A DNA stretch of 64,000 nt, taken from positions 62,001 through 126,000 of the forward strand of contig DATHYT010000029.1 of the NCBI GenBank assembly GCA_035459025.1. The letters run 5' to 3'. Source of the DNA: JAABQT01 sp035459025 (lineage in GTDB: Bacteria; Pseudomonadota; Gammaproteobacteria; Burkholderiales; SG8-39). The first letter of the stretch is position 1, and every line of letters starts with the position of its first letter. Below, one piece after another: positions 8,765-19,796 of this stretch. The translations under genes were made by a program, and so were the position numbers. Below the pieces are notes generated by a model that searched no databases, was not told the DNA's origin, and was given only the letters and a program-made list of their open reading frames with translations.

Positions 8765-8931
8765 GAACGGTCCCCTGCCCGCGTTGCGGCATGCCGGCGC
8801 CCTTCGCCGCGGCAAACCCGTGGCGCCCGTTCTGCAGCGAGCGCTGCCGGCTGATCGACCTCGGCAACTGGGCCGCCGAGAGCTACCGCGTGCCGGAGTC
8901 CGGACCGCGGCCGCCTGACGAGACCGACTAA
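8752..8931 (+). CDS. yacG: DNA gyrase inhibitor YacG (small zinc protein)
   Basis: This is a 59-aa Cys4 zinc protein with CPRCG then PWRPFCSERCRLIDLGNW (spacing C-X2-C-X15-C-X3-C) and an acidic tail. YacG binds GyrB and blocks DNA binding. There is no ATG or GTG at the expected place. TTG 8752 gives MQPVRTVPCPRC and overlaps the zapD end by 13 nt, so coupling is likely. Its TAA (8929-8931) shares two bases with the TAG of the convergent Nudix gene. The family call is safe; the start is a choice. Confidence 0.87.
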   Translation: MQPVRTVPCPRCGMPAPFAAANPWRPFCSERCRLIDLGNWAAESYRVPESGPRPPDETD

Positions 8932-9839
8932 GCCCAGGCGCCGCCGATCATCGCCACGCCGTGCGCGCCCGCGCGCCAGGCGGCCTCGAGGTCGCGGCGG
9001 CGCAGGCCGCCGATCGCGTAGACCGGAAGGCTCGCGCCGCGCGCGATGCGCGCGAAGCCGTCCCAGCCGAGCAACCGGGCGCCCGGGTGCGACCGCGTCG
9101 GCTCGACGGCCCCGAGGACCGCGAAATCAAGCTCCAGCGCAGCCGCGCGCGCCAGCTCCTCCGGCGTATGGCAGGAGGCGGCGGCGAGGCCTTCGCGCGG
9201 CCGCGACTCCAGCCGCATGAGCTGCGCCGCGGTGTAGTGCACGCCGTCGGCTTCCGGCGCGGGCGCCCCGCTCACCAGCACCCGAGCGCCGTGGCGATGC
9301 GCAAGGCGCACGACGTCGCGCACGAAGGCCTCGCGGCCGGCGAGCTCCCGGTCCCGAACCTGGATCAGCTTAAGCCCCTGCTTGAGCCGCACGCCGATAC
9401 GCGACAGCATGACCCGCGTACCTTGGCTTTGGGCATCCGTAATCGCGTACTCGTGCGGCAGCGCGAGCGCCGCGAGCACCGGCGCATTTGCCGGCAGCAT
9501 CGGTGCCGCGAGCGGGGTACCGAAGCGCTGCCAGGCAATTGCCTGCTGCTCCTTCGGTTGTGGATCGCCCTTCCAGGCGGTGACGCGGAAAAAGTTCAGC
9601 CGCACCGATGCGTGCGGATAGGTGTACTCCCGCGTCAGCCAGGGAAAGCTGGTGCAAGCCTCGATGCCGAGCTCCTCGCGCAGTTCGCGCGCCAGCGCCC
9701 GCTCGGCGGCCTCGCCCGGCTCGACCTTGCCTCCGGGGAACTCCCAGTAGCCCGCGTAGACTTTGCCGGCGGGACGCTGCGCCAGCAAGAACGCTCCGTC
9801 GGCGCGCTGGATGACGGCCGCCGCCACCTCCAGCGCCAC
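8928..9839 (-). CDS. Nudix hydrolase fused to a ThiE-like (thiamine phosphate synthase) domain
   Basis: Residues 1-130 form a MutT-like Nudix domain with the box GGKVEPGEAAERALARE then LREELGIE. Residues 150-303 form a ThiE-like TIM barrel (GLKLIQVRDRELAG, DGVHYTAAQL, LGAVEPTRSHPGARLLGW, LPVYAIGGL, GAHGVAMIGG). MutT removes 8-oxo-dGTP. The ThiE half lacks the usual Asp after the GVHL-like motif and the Thr-Lys phosphate loop, so thiamine synthesis is doubtful. The start is GTG 9839, one base after the upstream stop. Such fusions are known in proteobacteria. Confidence 0.88.
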   Translation of the reverse strand: MALEVAAAVIQRADGAFLLAQRPAGKVYAGYWEFPGGKVEPGEAAERALARELREELGIEACTSFPWLTREYTYPHASVRLNFFRVTAWKGDPQPKEQQAIAWQRFGTPLAAPMLPANAPVLAALALPHEYAITDAQSQGTRVMLSRIGVRLKQGLKLIQVRDRELAGREAFVRDVVRLAHRHGARVLVSGAPAPEADGVHYTAAQLMRLESRPREGLAAASCHTPEELARAAALELDFAVLGAVEPTRSHPGARLLGWDGFARIARGASLPVYAIGGLRRRDLEAAWRAGAHGVAMIGGAWA

Positions 9840-9840
9840 G

Positions 9841-10701
9841 CTACTTCGCCCCGGCGTGCTTGCCCGCCCAGTCGCGCGCGAACTGGTAAGCGATGCGTCC
9901 GCTCCTCGAGCCGCGCTGCAGCGACCATTGCAGCGCCTCCTCGCGGGCGGCGGCCGCCGCCTTGGGTCCGCAGCCCAGGGTCTTCAGCCAGTGCGCCACG
10001 ATCTCCAGGTACTCGTCCTGGTCGAACGGATAGAAAGAGACCCACACGCCGAAGCGCTCCGAGAGCGAGATCTTCTCTTCCACCGTCTCGCCGGGATGAA
10101 TCTCGTCGCCGACGTATTTGGTCTCCAGGTTCTCGGCCATGTACTCGGGCATCAGGTGGCGCCGGTTGGACGTGGCGTAGATCAGCACGTTCTCGGAGGT
10201 GGTCGAAATCGAGCCGTCGAGTGCGACCTTGAGCGCGATGTAGCCGTCCTCGGCGCCGTGGAAGGTCAGGTCGTCGCAGAACACGAGGAAACGCTCGTCG
10301 CGCCCCGCTACCTGGTCGGTGATCGCCGCCAGGTCGACGAGGTCGGTCTTCTCCACCTCGATCAGGCGCAACCCCTGCTTGTGGTACTTGTTGAGCAACC
10401 CCTTGACGATCGAGGACTTTCCGGTGCCGCGCGCGCCGGTCAGCAGCACGTTGTTGGCCGGCTTGCCGTCGAGGAACTGGCGCGTGTTCTGCTCCACCTT
10501 GGCGATCTGCGCACCGATGCCCTGCAGGTCCGACAGCCGCATGCGGTGCACGTGGCGCACCGGCTGCAGCCAGCCACGCGCGTTCAGCCCCGAGGTCTTG
10601 CGCCAGCGAAAAGCGATACTCGCGCCCCAGTCGGTCGGCGGCGGCGCCGGCGGCAGCAACTGCTCGAGCCGCGCCAGCAGCTTCTCCAGGTCGTCGCTCA
10701 C
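9841..10701 (-). CDS. DUF815 family AAA-like ATP-binding protein
   Basis: The 286-aa ATPase has Walker A GARGTGKSSIVKGLL near residue 84, Walker B FLVFCDDLTFHGAEDGYIALK near 137, and a sensor region VLIYATSNRRHLMPEYMAEN near 170. DUF815 proteins are widely conserved single-domain ATPases of unknown job. GTG 10701 overlaps the argJ stop by 4 nt (GTGA), so the longer open frame upstream is rejected. It is co-transcribed with secA and argJ. Confidence 0.9.
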   Translation of the reverse strand: MSDDLEKLLARLEQLLPPAPPPTDWGASIAFRWRKTSGLNARGWLQPVRHVHRMRLSDLQGIGAQIAKVEQNTRQFLDGKPANNVLLTGARGTGKSSIVKGLLNKYHKQGLRLIEVEKTDLVDLAAITDQVAGRDERFLVFCDDLTFHGAEDGYIALKVALDGSISTTSENVLIYATSNRRHLMPEYMAENLETKYVGDEIHPGETVEEKISLSERFGVWVSFYPFDQDEYLEIVAHWLKTLGCGPKAAAAAREEALQWSLQRGSRSGRIAYQFARDWAGKHAGAK

Positions 10702-11909
10702 GATCGGTATTCCGCGTTGATCTTCACGTAATCGTAGGACAGGTCGCAGGTCCACACCGTGCACTCGGCCTTGCCGCGGTTCAGCACCGCGCGCACCAGG
10801 AACTCCGCCTTCTTCATCGCGGCCGCGCCCTGCTCCTCACGGTAGGCCGGATCGCGGCCGCCTTTGCTCGCGACGCGCACCTCGTCAATGTAAAGGTCCA
10901 CTTTCGCGGTGTCGAGCCCGGCGACGCCCGCGTTGCCGATCGCCGCAAGGATGCGCCCGAGGTTCGGGTCGCCCGCAAAGAACGCCGTCTTCACCAGCGG
11001 CGAGTGCGCAATGGCGTACGCGACCTTGCGGCACTCGGCGGCGCTGCGGCCGCGCTCGACGCGCACGGTGACGAACTTGGTCGCCCCTTCGCCGTCGCGG
11101 ACGATGGCTTGCGCCAGCCTTTGCGCAACGTCCGTGATGGCACTGGCCAGCGCCGTCACGTCTTTCTTCGATCTCGCCACCGGGCCTTTTCCGGTGGCGA
11201 GGCAGATAAACGCGTCGTTCGTCGACGTGTCTCCATCCACCGTGATGGCATTGAACGACTGGTCGGCCGCCGTCTTCGCGATGCGCTGCAGCGCGATTTT
11301 CGACACCTTCGCATCCGTCGCCACGAACCCGAGCATGGTTGCCATGTCGGGGCGGATCATGCCCGAGCCCTTGGCGATGCCGGTCACCGTCGCCTCGCCG
11401 CCGGCCAGCCGCGCCGTGCGCGAGAACGCTTTCGGCACCGTGTCGGTGGTCATGATCGCCTCGGCCGCCGCGGCCCAGTTCGCGGCGCGCAGGTCGCGCG
11501 CCGCGGCCGGCAGGCCGGCCACGATCCGCTCGACCGGCAGCGGCTCCATGATTACGCCGGTGGAGAACGGCAGCACCTCCTGCGCGCCGCAGCCCAGCTC
11601 CGCCGCGGCCGCCTTGCACACGGCGAGCGCCCGTGCGAGGCCGTCGCGTCCCGTGCCGGCATTGGCGTTGCCCGTGTTCACCACCAGTGCGCGAACCGGA
11701 TGGCGCAGGTGCGCCTTGGCAAGGATCACCGGAGCGGCGCAGAAGCGGTTGCGGGTGAACACGCCCGCCACCGTCGTCCCCGCGGCGAAGCGCACCACCA
11801 GCAGGTCCTTGCGGTCGGGTTTGCGGATGCCGGCCCGCGCGATGCCCAGCTCGAGGCCGTCCACTGCATGCAGCCGCGCCGGATCAGGCGCCCGCAGATT
11901 CACCGCCAT
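10698..11909 (-). CDS. argJ: Bifunctional ornithine acetyltransferase / N-acetylglutamate synthase
   Basis: ArgJ recycles the acetyl group between N-acetylornithine and glutamate in arginine synthesis. The 403-aa precursor carries the self-cleavage site KGSGMIRPDMATMLGF near residue 190, where Thr becomes the nucleophile of the beta chain. It also has the alpha-chain motif VNTGNANAGTG near residue 76 and TVDGDTSTND near 224. It sits 4 nt behind secA and overlaps the DUF815 gene by 4 nt. Confidence 0.96.
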   Translation of the reverse strand: MAVNLRAPDPARLHAVDGLELGIARAGIRKPDRKDLLVVRFAAGTTVAGVFTRNRFCAAPVILAKAHLRHPVRALVVNTGNANAGTGRDGLARALAVCKAAAAELGCGAQEVLPFSTGVIMEPLPVERIVAGLPAAARDLRAANWAAAAEAIMTTDTVPKAFSRTARLAGGEATVTGIAKGSGMIRPDMATMLGFVATDAKVSKIALQRIAKTAADQSFNAITVDGDTSTNDAFICLATGKGPVARSKKDVTALASAITDVAQRLAQAIVRDGEGATKFVTVRVERGRSAAECRKVAYAIAHSPLVKTAFFAGDPNLGRILAAIGNAGVAGLDTAKVDLYIDEVRVASKGGRDPAYREEQGAAAMKKAEFLVRAVLNRGKAECTVWTCDLSYDYVKINAEYRS

Positions 11910-11913
11910 GGGC

Positions 11914-14661
<2,748 letters not shown>

Positions 14662-14724
14662 TGCGAAGTCGCCGCCGCTGCGGCGGACGCGCGAAAAATA
14701 CCCTTGAAACTCAAAATTTTAGCA
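14662..14724 (-). promoter_or_regulatory. Probable secA promoter and leader with hairpin
   Basis: On the minus strand, TGCTAAAAT (14724-14716) is an extended -10 box. No convincing -35 is seen. The start of transcription would be near 14709, leaving a leader of about 48 nt. That leader holds CCGCCG-CTG-CGGCGG (14686-14672), a perfect 6-bp stem close to the secA start. The box is direct; promoter function is inferred. Confidence 0.45.
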
Positions 14725-14752
14725 CGGCGGGGCGGGCGCCCCGAGGGTCTGA

Positions 14753-15703
14753 CTAGCGGCCGGCGCGGGCGCTGTGCTGCGCGCCCTGCGAGGCCAGCAC
14801 GAAGCGCGCCGGGTTCTGCGCCACGCCCTTGAAGCGCACTTCGAAGTGCAGGTGCGGGCCGGTGGAGCGGCCGGTGGTGCCGACGTCGGCGATGCGGCGG
14901 CCGCGCTGTACGACATCGCCTTCGCGCACGTGCAGCTTTGACGCGTGCGCATAGCGCGTCACGAGGTCGTTGCCGTGGTCGATGTCGACGACGTTGCCAT
15001 ACTGCGGATGAAAGCCGGCGAAGATGACCACGCCGCCGGCAGCAGCGACGATGGACGAGCCCAAGTCGGCGAGGAAGTCGATCCCCTCGTGCATCGCCTG
15101 CATGCCGGTGAAAGGATCGATGCGCATGCCAAAGCCGGACGCGTTGAACGGCGCGTTGACCGGCATCATGGTCGGAATCAGCTTCTTCTTCACCGCCTGC
15201 TCGAACAGCTGCGCTTCCAGCACGCCGAGCATGTCGGTCCGGTTTTCCATCTGGCGCGACACCACGTACAGCTTCTCGCCGAACTCGGCAAGCGACAGGT
15301 TCTGCGGCGGCAGCGCGGTCGGCTGCGCGCCGCCCAGGCCCGGGGCCTCGCTGAAGCGGAATTCCTGCGGCCGGATGCCGGCCAGCGACGACAGGCGGTC
15401 GCCGAGCGCGTCAAGGCGTGCGAGCTGCGCCTGCATCTCGCCGAGCTTCACGGCCATGGCGTTGAGGTTCTGCTGCACGAACTGGCGCGCGCGCTCGGCT
15501 TCGCCCTGCTGGGCGGAGAGCACGAGCTCCTGCACCAAGGGTACCTTGATGTCGGTGGCAAAGCGGAAGGTGACCCAGTACAGCGCCGTGGTCATCACCA
15601 CCAGCAGCGCCAGGGCGGCGAACAGCGACGCGACCAAGTGCCGCGTCGACACGTTCAGCGTCCGCGCTTTGGCCAGACGACTCGGGATTACGATAATCTG
15701 CAC
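14753..15703 (-). CDS. Membrane-anchored M23 (LytM/NlpD-type) metallopeptidase
   Basis: The 316-aa protein has one N-terminal helix (LVASLFAALALLVVMTTALYW, preceded by basic residues), a coiled-coil-like stretch (about 60-110), and a C-terminal peptidase M23 domain with HEGIDFLAD and GRSTGPHLHFEVRF zinc motifs. Such enzymes cut peptidoglycan cross-links or activate amidases in the periplasm. GTG 15703 was chosen because AGGGAG stands 7 nt upstream; an earlier GTG at 15736 exists. Its place behind lpxC and before secA is common in betaproteobacteria. Confidence 0.9.
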   Translation of the reverse strand: MQIIVIPSRLAKARTLNVSTRHLVASLFAALALLVVMTTALYWVTFRFATDIKVPLVQELVLSAQQGEAERARQFVQQNLNAMAVKLGEMQAQLARLDALGDRLSSLAGIRPQEFRFSEAPGLGGAQPTALPPQNLSLAEFGEKLYVVSRQMENRTDMLGVLEAQLFEQAVKKKLIPTMMPVNAPFNASGFGMRIDPFTGMQAMHEGIDFLADLGSSIVAAAGGVVIFAGFHPQYGNVVDIDHGNDLVTRYAHASKLHVREGDVVQRGRRIADVGTTGRSTGPHLHFEVRFKGVAQNPARFVLASQGAQHSARAGR

Positions 15704-15730
15704 TCGGCGCTCCCTGTTTCCGAACTCCCC

Positions 15731-16237
15731 TTGCACCCAGCCAAAGCCGATCGCTACCTGATCACCGACGCGGGCATGGAACGCGTCGTCGCCAAGGCGC
15801 GCGAACTGCGCGCGCTCACCCGCGCTTGCCTCGATTTCCTACCGCCCGGACTGGGGAGCCAAGTAAGCGCCGCCAATCTGCGCGACGGCGAGCTTTCGCT
15901 GGTTGCCGCCAATCCGGCAGCCGCCGCGAAGCTCAAACTGGTCGCCGAGAGCTTGCGTAAGTTCTTGTTACTACAGGGAACGAAGGTTAGTTCAGTTTCG
16001 GTAAGGGTGCAACCAACTCGGTCACACCGGGAGGCTCATCCGCCGGCACCCCGGGTCGCCCTTTCGGAGGGCGGAAAAGCTGAATTATCAGAGCTTTACA
16101 GCCGCCTGAGTCCGGATTCCCCGCTCCACCGTGCCCTCGGCGTGTTGCTAAAACGCCAAAACGTCAAAACTCGCCCGCAAGGCGCTCCGCAAAGATCAGC
16201 ACGAGGACGAAAGCAGCGAGGAACACCGCGTACTTGA
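15731..16237 (+). CDS. DciA-like DUF721 protein
   Basis: The 168-aa product opens HPAKADRYLITDAG and has the DUF721 core FLPPGLGSQVSAANLRDGELSLVAANPAAAAKLKLV near residues 45-80. DciA proteins help load the replicative helicase DnaB in bacteria without DnaC. No SD-like site fixes the start: TTG 15731 keeps the whole domain, and ATG 15776 is the alternative. The last 23 residues are basic and low complexity (KTRPQGAPQRSARGRKQRG). The end overlaps the small membrane protein gene on the other strand by 74 bp. Confidence 0.7.
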   Translation: MHPAKADRYLITDAGMERVVAKARELRALTRACLDFLPPGLGSQVSAANLRDGELSLVAANPAAAAKLKLVAESLRKFLLLQGTKVSSVSVRVQPTRSHREAHPPAPRVALSEGGKAELSELYSRLSPDSPLHRALGVLLKRQNVKTRPQGAPQRSARGRKQRGTPRT

Positions 16238-16349
16238 AGATGAGCCACGCGTAGCGCAGGTACCGGCGCTCGCCGGTCGCGAGGTACATCAGCACGCAGC
16301 CGCCAAGTCCGGCCGCCACCAGCAGCCCGAGGACGCGCGCCAGCAGCAC
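16164..16349 (-). CDS. Small two-helix membrane protein behind lpxC
   Basis: The 61-aa product has two hydrophobic segments (VLGLLVAAGLGGCVLMYLA and YAWLIFKYAVFLAAFVLVLIF) joined by the basic turn TGERRYLRYA. GTG 16349 directly follows the lpxC stop (TAG-GTG), which supports real translation. Small proteins of this form sit behind lpxC in related bacteria; no function is known. Its 3' end overlaps the DUF721 gene tail-to-tail. Confidence 0.68.
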   Translation of the reverse strand: MLLARVLGLLVAAGLGGCVLMYLATGERRYLRYAWLIFKYAVFLAAFVLVLIFAERLAGEF

Positions 16350-17264
16350 CTAGACCGGCAACCAAGCTAGGCCGGCCACGCCGGCCGGCGCCTGCTCGGC
16401 ATGCTCGAAGCTCGCCATCTCCCAGGCGCCGGTGTCGTCGACCAGCGCGCGCAGCAGCCGGTTGTTCAGCGCATGCCCGGACTTATGCGCCGAGAAGGCG
16501 CCGAGCAACGGCCGCCCGAGGAGGTACAGGTCGCCGAGCGCATCGAGCACCTTGTGGCGGATGAACTCGTCGGCAAAGCGCAGGCCCTCGGCATTGAGCA
16601 CCCGGTATTCGTCCAGCACCAGCGCGTTGTCCAGGCCGCCGCCGAGCGCGAGGCCATCCTCGCGCAGGCGCTCGACGTCGTGCATGAAGCCGAAGGTACG
16701 CGCGCGCGCGATTTCCTTGAGGTACGAGGTCTCGGCGAAGTCGACGCTCACCGACTGGCTGGTCTTGTCGATCACCGGATGGTTGAAAACAATGGAGAAC
16801 GCGAGCCGCAGTCCCTCGTAGGGATCGAGGCGCGCCCATTTGTCGCCCTCGCGCACCTCGATGGCCCGCGTCACGCGCAGGAAGCGCTTGGGGGCCATCT
16901 GCTCGGCGAGGCCCGCCTGTTGCAGCAGGAGCGCGAACGGCGCTGCGCTGCCGTCCATGATCGGCACTTCCGGACCATCCAGGTCCACGTAAGCGTTGTC
17001 CACGCCCAGGCCGGCGAGCGCCGACATCAGGTGCTCGACGGTGTACACCTTCACCTCCTGGTGCACGAGGCACGACGACAGCCGCGTTTCGCCCACGCGA
17101 TCGGCGCGCGCCGGGATGTCCACGGGCGAAGCAAGATCGATGCGGCGAAAGACAATGCCGGTGTCGGGCTGCGCCGGCCGCAGCGTCATGTTGACCTTCT
17201 GTCCGGTGTGCAGGCCGACGCCCTTGGCGCGAATCAGGGACTTCAGGGTGCGTTGCTTGAGCAT
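16350..17264 (-). CDS. lpxC: UDP-3-O-acyl-N-acetylglucosamine deacetylase LpxC
   Basis: This is the first committed step of lipid A synthesis, a Zn-dependent deacetylase. In the 304-aa protein the conserved parts are LKSLIRAKGVGLHTGQKV, the zinc motif YTVEHLMSALAGLGVDNAYV near residue 75, PEVPIMDGSA, and FIRHKVLDALGDLYLLG near 235 with the other zinc ligands. SAHKSGHALNNRLLRAL follows. It closes the dcw cluster after ftsZ and has its own likely promoter. Confidence 0.97.
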   Translation of the reverse strand: MLKQRTLKSLIRAKGVGLHTGQKVNMTLRPAQPDTGIVFRRIDLASPVDIPARADRVGETRLSSCLVHQEVKVYTVEHLMSALAGLGVDNAYVDLDGPEVPIMDGSAAPFALLLQQAGLAEQMAPKRFLRVTRAIEVREGDKWARLDPYEGLRLAFSIVFNHPVIDKTSQSVSVDFAETSYLKEIARARTFGFMHDVERLREDGLALGGGLDNALVLDEYRVLNAEGLRFADEFIRHKVLDALGDLYLLGRPLLGAFSAHKSGHALNNRLLRALVDDTGAWEMASFEHAEQAPAGVAGLAWLPV

Positions 17265-17282
17265 GCCTAACTTCTTGAGCGA

Positions 17283-17298
17283 ACTTGGGATTCTAGCA
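17283..17298 (-). promoter_or_regulatory. Probable lpxC extended -10 promoter
   Basis: TGCTAGAAT (17298-17290, minus strand) is an extended -10 box 25 nt before the lpxC ATG. No -35 fits at the normal distance. It differs by one base from the TGCTAAAAT before secA. It lies in the 102-bp gap between ftsZ and lpxC. The same gap holds a weak 7-bp stem (17314-17320 with 17338-17344) without a T run, which is a poor terminator. Confidence 0.45.
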
Positions 17299-17366
17299 GA
17301 CGAGCACGGCGGAGCGCCTCCGGCTAGGAGGAGAAAAGAGGCGCCCCGCCCGAGCCCGCGCGGATC

Positions 17367-18533
17367 CTAGTCCGCCTGCTTGCGCAGAAAGGCCGGAATG
17401 TCGTACTTGTCGACCCCGCTTTGCTGCAGCGCCTCGACCGTCGAGGCCCGGTTGCGCCGGATCACCGCGGGCACCGAGTCGAGTTGCTGGTAGTCGACGG
17501 CGCCCTGGCCGGTCATCGGCTGGTCGTCGGTGCCGGTCTTCTGCGATACCACGAGCTGGGGCTTGCCTTGGCGCGCCATCAGCGGTGCGCCCAGCCCGGT
17601 CGCCACGACCGTCACGCGCAGGTTGTCGGTAAGGCCGTCGTCGTACACGCCGCCGTAGATGATGGTGGCATCCTCCGCCGCGAATGCGCGGATGGTGTTC
17701 ATCACCTCCTTGGTTTCGCGCAGCTTGAGGCTCGTGCGCGAGGCGCTGATGTTGACCAGCACGCCGCGCGCCCCGGCGAGGTTCACGCCTTCGAGCAGCG
17801 GGCAGGCGACCGCCTGCTCGGCGGCGATGCGCGCGCGGTCCACGCCGGCAGCGACGGCCGAGCCCATCATCGCCATGCCCTGCTCGGACATGACGGTGCG
17901 CACGTCCTGGAAGTCGACATTCACCAGTCCCGGCTGATTGATGATCTCGGCGATACCTGCGACCGCGTCGTTCAGCACGTTGTCGGCGGCGCGGAACGCT
18001 TCCTCCTGCGTCACGTCCTCGCCCAGCACCTCCTCGAGCTTGTCGTTGAGGATCACGATGAGCGAATCCACGTGCGGCGCAAGCTCCGCGAGTCCCTGCT
18101 CGGCGATCTTCGTGCGCTTCGAGCCCTCGAACGAGAACGGCTTGGTCACCACCGCCACGGTGAGGATGCCGAGCGAACGCGCCACCTCCGCGATCACCGG
18201 GCCGGCGCCGGTGCCGGTGCCCCCGCCCATGCCGGCGGTGATGAACACCATGTGCGCGCCCGAGACCGCCTCCTCGATGCGGTCGCGCTCGGCCATCGCC
18301 ACCGCGCGCGCCTGCTCGGGCTTGGCGCCCGCCCCGAGCCCGCTGGAGCCGAGCTGGATCTGGTTGCGCGAGCGGTTGCGCGAAAGCACCTGCGCGTCGG
18401 TGTTGACGGCGATGAACTCCACGCCTTCGACGCCCTGCTCGATCATGTGATTGACGGCGTTGCCGCCGGCGCCACCGACCCCGATCACCTTGATGACCGG
18501 CCCTGCCGCTTGACTGTCCACGATCTCAAACAT
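17367..18533 (-). CDS. ftsZ: Cell division GTPase FtsZ
   Basis: This tubulin homologue forms the Z-ring. The 388-aa protein has IKVIGVGGAGGNAVNHM, the tubulin signature GGGTGTGAGPVIAEVAR near residue 105, NVDFQDVRTVM, and a conserved C-terminal peptide YDIPAFLRKQAD that binds FtsA and ZipA. The linker before it is short (about 45 residues). A strong AAGGAGG stands before the ATG. It follows ftsA by 30 nt. Confidence 0.98.
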   Translation of the reverse strand: MFEIVDSQAAGPVIKVIGVGGAGGNAVNHMIEQGVEGVEFIAVNTDAQVLSRNRSRNQIQLGSSGLGAGAKPEQARAVAMAERDRIEEAVSGAHMVFITAGMGGGTGTGAGPVIAEVARSLGILTVAVVTKPFSFEGSKRTKIAEQGLAELAPHVDSLIVILNDKLEEVLGEDVTQEEAFRAADNVLNDAVAGIAEIINQPGLVNVDFQDVRTVMSEQGMAMMGSAVAAGVDRARIAAEQAVACPLLEGVNLAGARGVLVNISASRTSLKLRETKEVMNTIRAFAAEDATIIYGGVYDDGLTDNLRVTVVATGLGAPLMARQGKPQLVVSQKTGTDDQPMTGQGAVDYQQLDSVPAVIRRNRASTVEALQQSGVDKYDIPAFLRKQAD

Positions 18534-18563
18534 GCGTTTTCCTCCTTGCCAGTTGAACCAACG

Positions 18564-19793
18564 TCAGAAATTCCTCTGAAACCACTCGCGCATGCGCGAA
18601 AGCACGGCACGCATCGATCCGTCGTGGCGCGACAGCTGTCCCTGCCGCACCTGCTGCACGCCCTCCATCAGCAGTCCCACCGCCGTGGCGTAGCGCGGGC
18701 TGCGCACCACGTCGGCGAGCCCGCCCGCGTAGCGCGGCACGCCCACGCGCACCGGCATGTGGAAGATCTCCTCGCCCAGCTCGACCATGCCGCGCATGAC
18801 GGAGCTGCCGCCGGTCAGCACCACGCCGGAGGAGAGCAGCTCCTCGAAACCGGATTCGCGCAGCACCTGCTGCACCAGCGAAAACAGCTCCTCGACGCGC
18901 GGCTCGATCACCTCGGCGAGCGTCTGGCGCGACATGACGCGGGGGCCCCGGTCGCCGATGCCGGGCACTTCGATCATCTCGTTCGGGTCGGCGAGCTGCC
19001 GCAGGGCCACGCCGTGGCGCACCTTGATCACCTCGGCCTCCGCGGTCGGCGTGCGCAGCGCCATGGCGATGTCGTTGGTGATCTGGTCGCCGGCGATCGG
19101 GATCACCGCCGTGTGGCGGATGGCGCCGTGCGTGAATACGGCGATGTCGCTGGTGCCGCCGCCGACGTCCACCAGGCACACGCCGAGGTCGGTCTCGTCC
19201 TCCGAGAGCACCGCCCGCGACGAGGCGAGCGGCTGCAGGATGAGGTCGTTCACTTCAAGTCCGCAGCGGCGCACGCACTTGACGATGTTCTGCGCCGCCG
19301 ACACCGCGCCGGTGACGATGTGCACCTTCACTTCCAGCCGCACGCCGGACATGCCGATCGGCTCACGCACGTCCTCCTGGCCGTCGATGATGAATTCCTG
19401 GCGCAGCACGTGCAGGATCTGCTGGTCGGTGGGAATGTTCACCGCCTTGGCCGTCTCGATCGCGCGCTCGACGTCGAGCGCACCCACCTCGCGGTCCTTG
19501 ATCGCCACCATGCCGGTGGAGTTGAAGCTCTTGATATGGCTGCCGGCGATGCCGGTGAAGGCCGAGGCGATCTTGCAGTCGGCCATCAGCTCGGCCTCCT
19601 CCAGCGCGCGCTGCACCGCGTTCACCGTGGCCTCGATGTTCACCACCACGCCCTTCTTCATGCCCTTGGACTCGTGCCCGCCCATGCCGAGGATCTCGAG
19701 CGAGCCGTCGGCGCGCAGCTCTGCCACCAGCGCGGCCACCTTGGACGTGCCGATATCGAGCGCCACGACGAGGTTTTTGGTTTCCTTGGCCAT
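18564..19793 (-). CDS. ftsA: Cell division protein FtsA
   Basis: This actin-fold membrane anchor of FtsZ is 409 aa. Seen are phosphate 1 LVVALDIGTSKVAALVAEL, the 1C subdomain after residue 85, phosphate 2 VCLVDVGGGTSDIAVF near residue 210, and the adenosine motif VVLTGGSSVMRGMVEL near 335. The C-terminal amphipathic helix MREWFQRNF is the membrane-targeting sequence. It lies 3 nt behind ftsQ. Confidence 0.97.
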   Translation of the reverse strand: MAKETKNLVVALDIGTSKVAALVAELRADGSLEILGMGGHESKGMKKGVVVNIEATVNAVQRALEEAELMADCKIASAFTGIAGSHIKSFNSTGMVAIKDREVGALDVERAIETAKAVNIPTDQQILHVLRQEFIIDGQEDVREPIGMSGVRLEVKVHIVTGAVSAAQNIVKCVRRCGLEVNDLILQPLASSRAVLSEDETDLGVCLVDVGGGTSDIAVFTHGAIRHTAVIPIAGDQITNDIAMALRTPTAEAEVIKVRHGVALRQLADPNEMIEVPGIGDRGPRVMSRQTLAEVIEPRVEELFSLVQQVLRESGFEELLSSGVVLTGGSSVMRGMVELGEEIFHMPVRVGVPRYAGGLADVVRSPRYATAVGLLMEGVQQVRQGQLSRHDGSMRAVLSRMREWFQRNF

Positions 19794-19796
19794 GGC

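Noticed and set aside
14704..14714. TTGAAACTCAA upstream of secA as an FNR-type site
   Set aside because: The half-sites are only 3 nt apart; the family needs six.
17314..17344. Intrinsic terminator after ftsZ
   Set aside because: The 7-bp stem has a 17-nt loop and no T run; read-through into lpxC is as likely.
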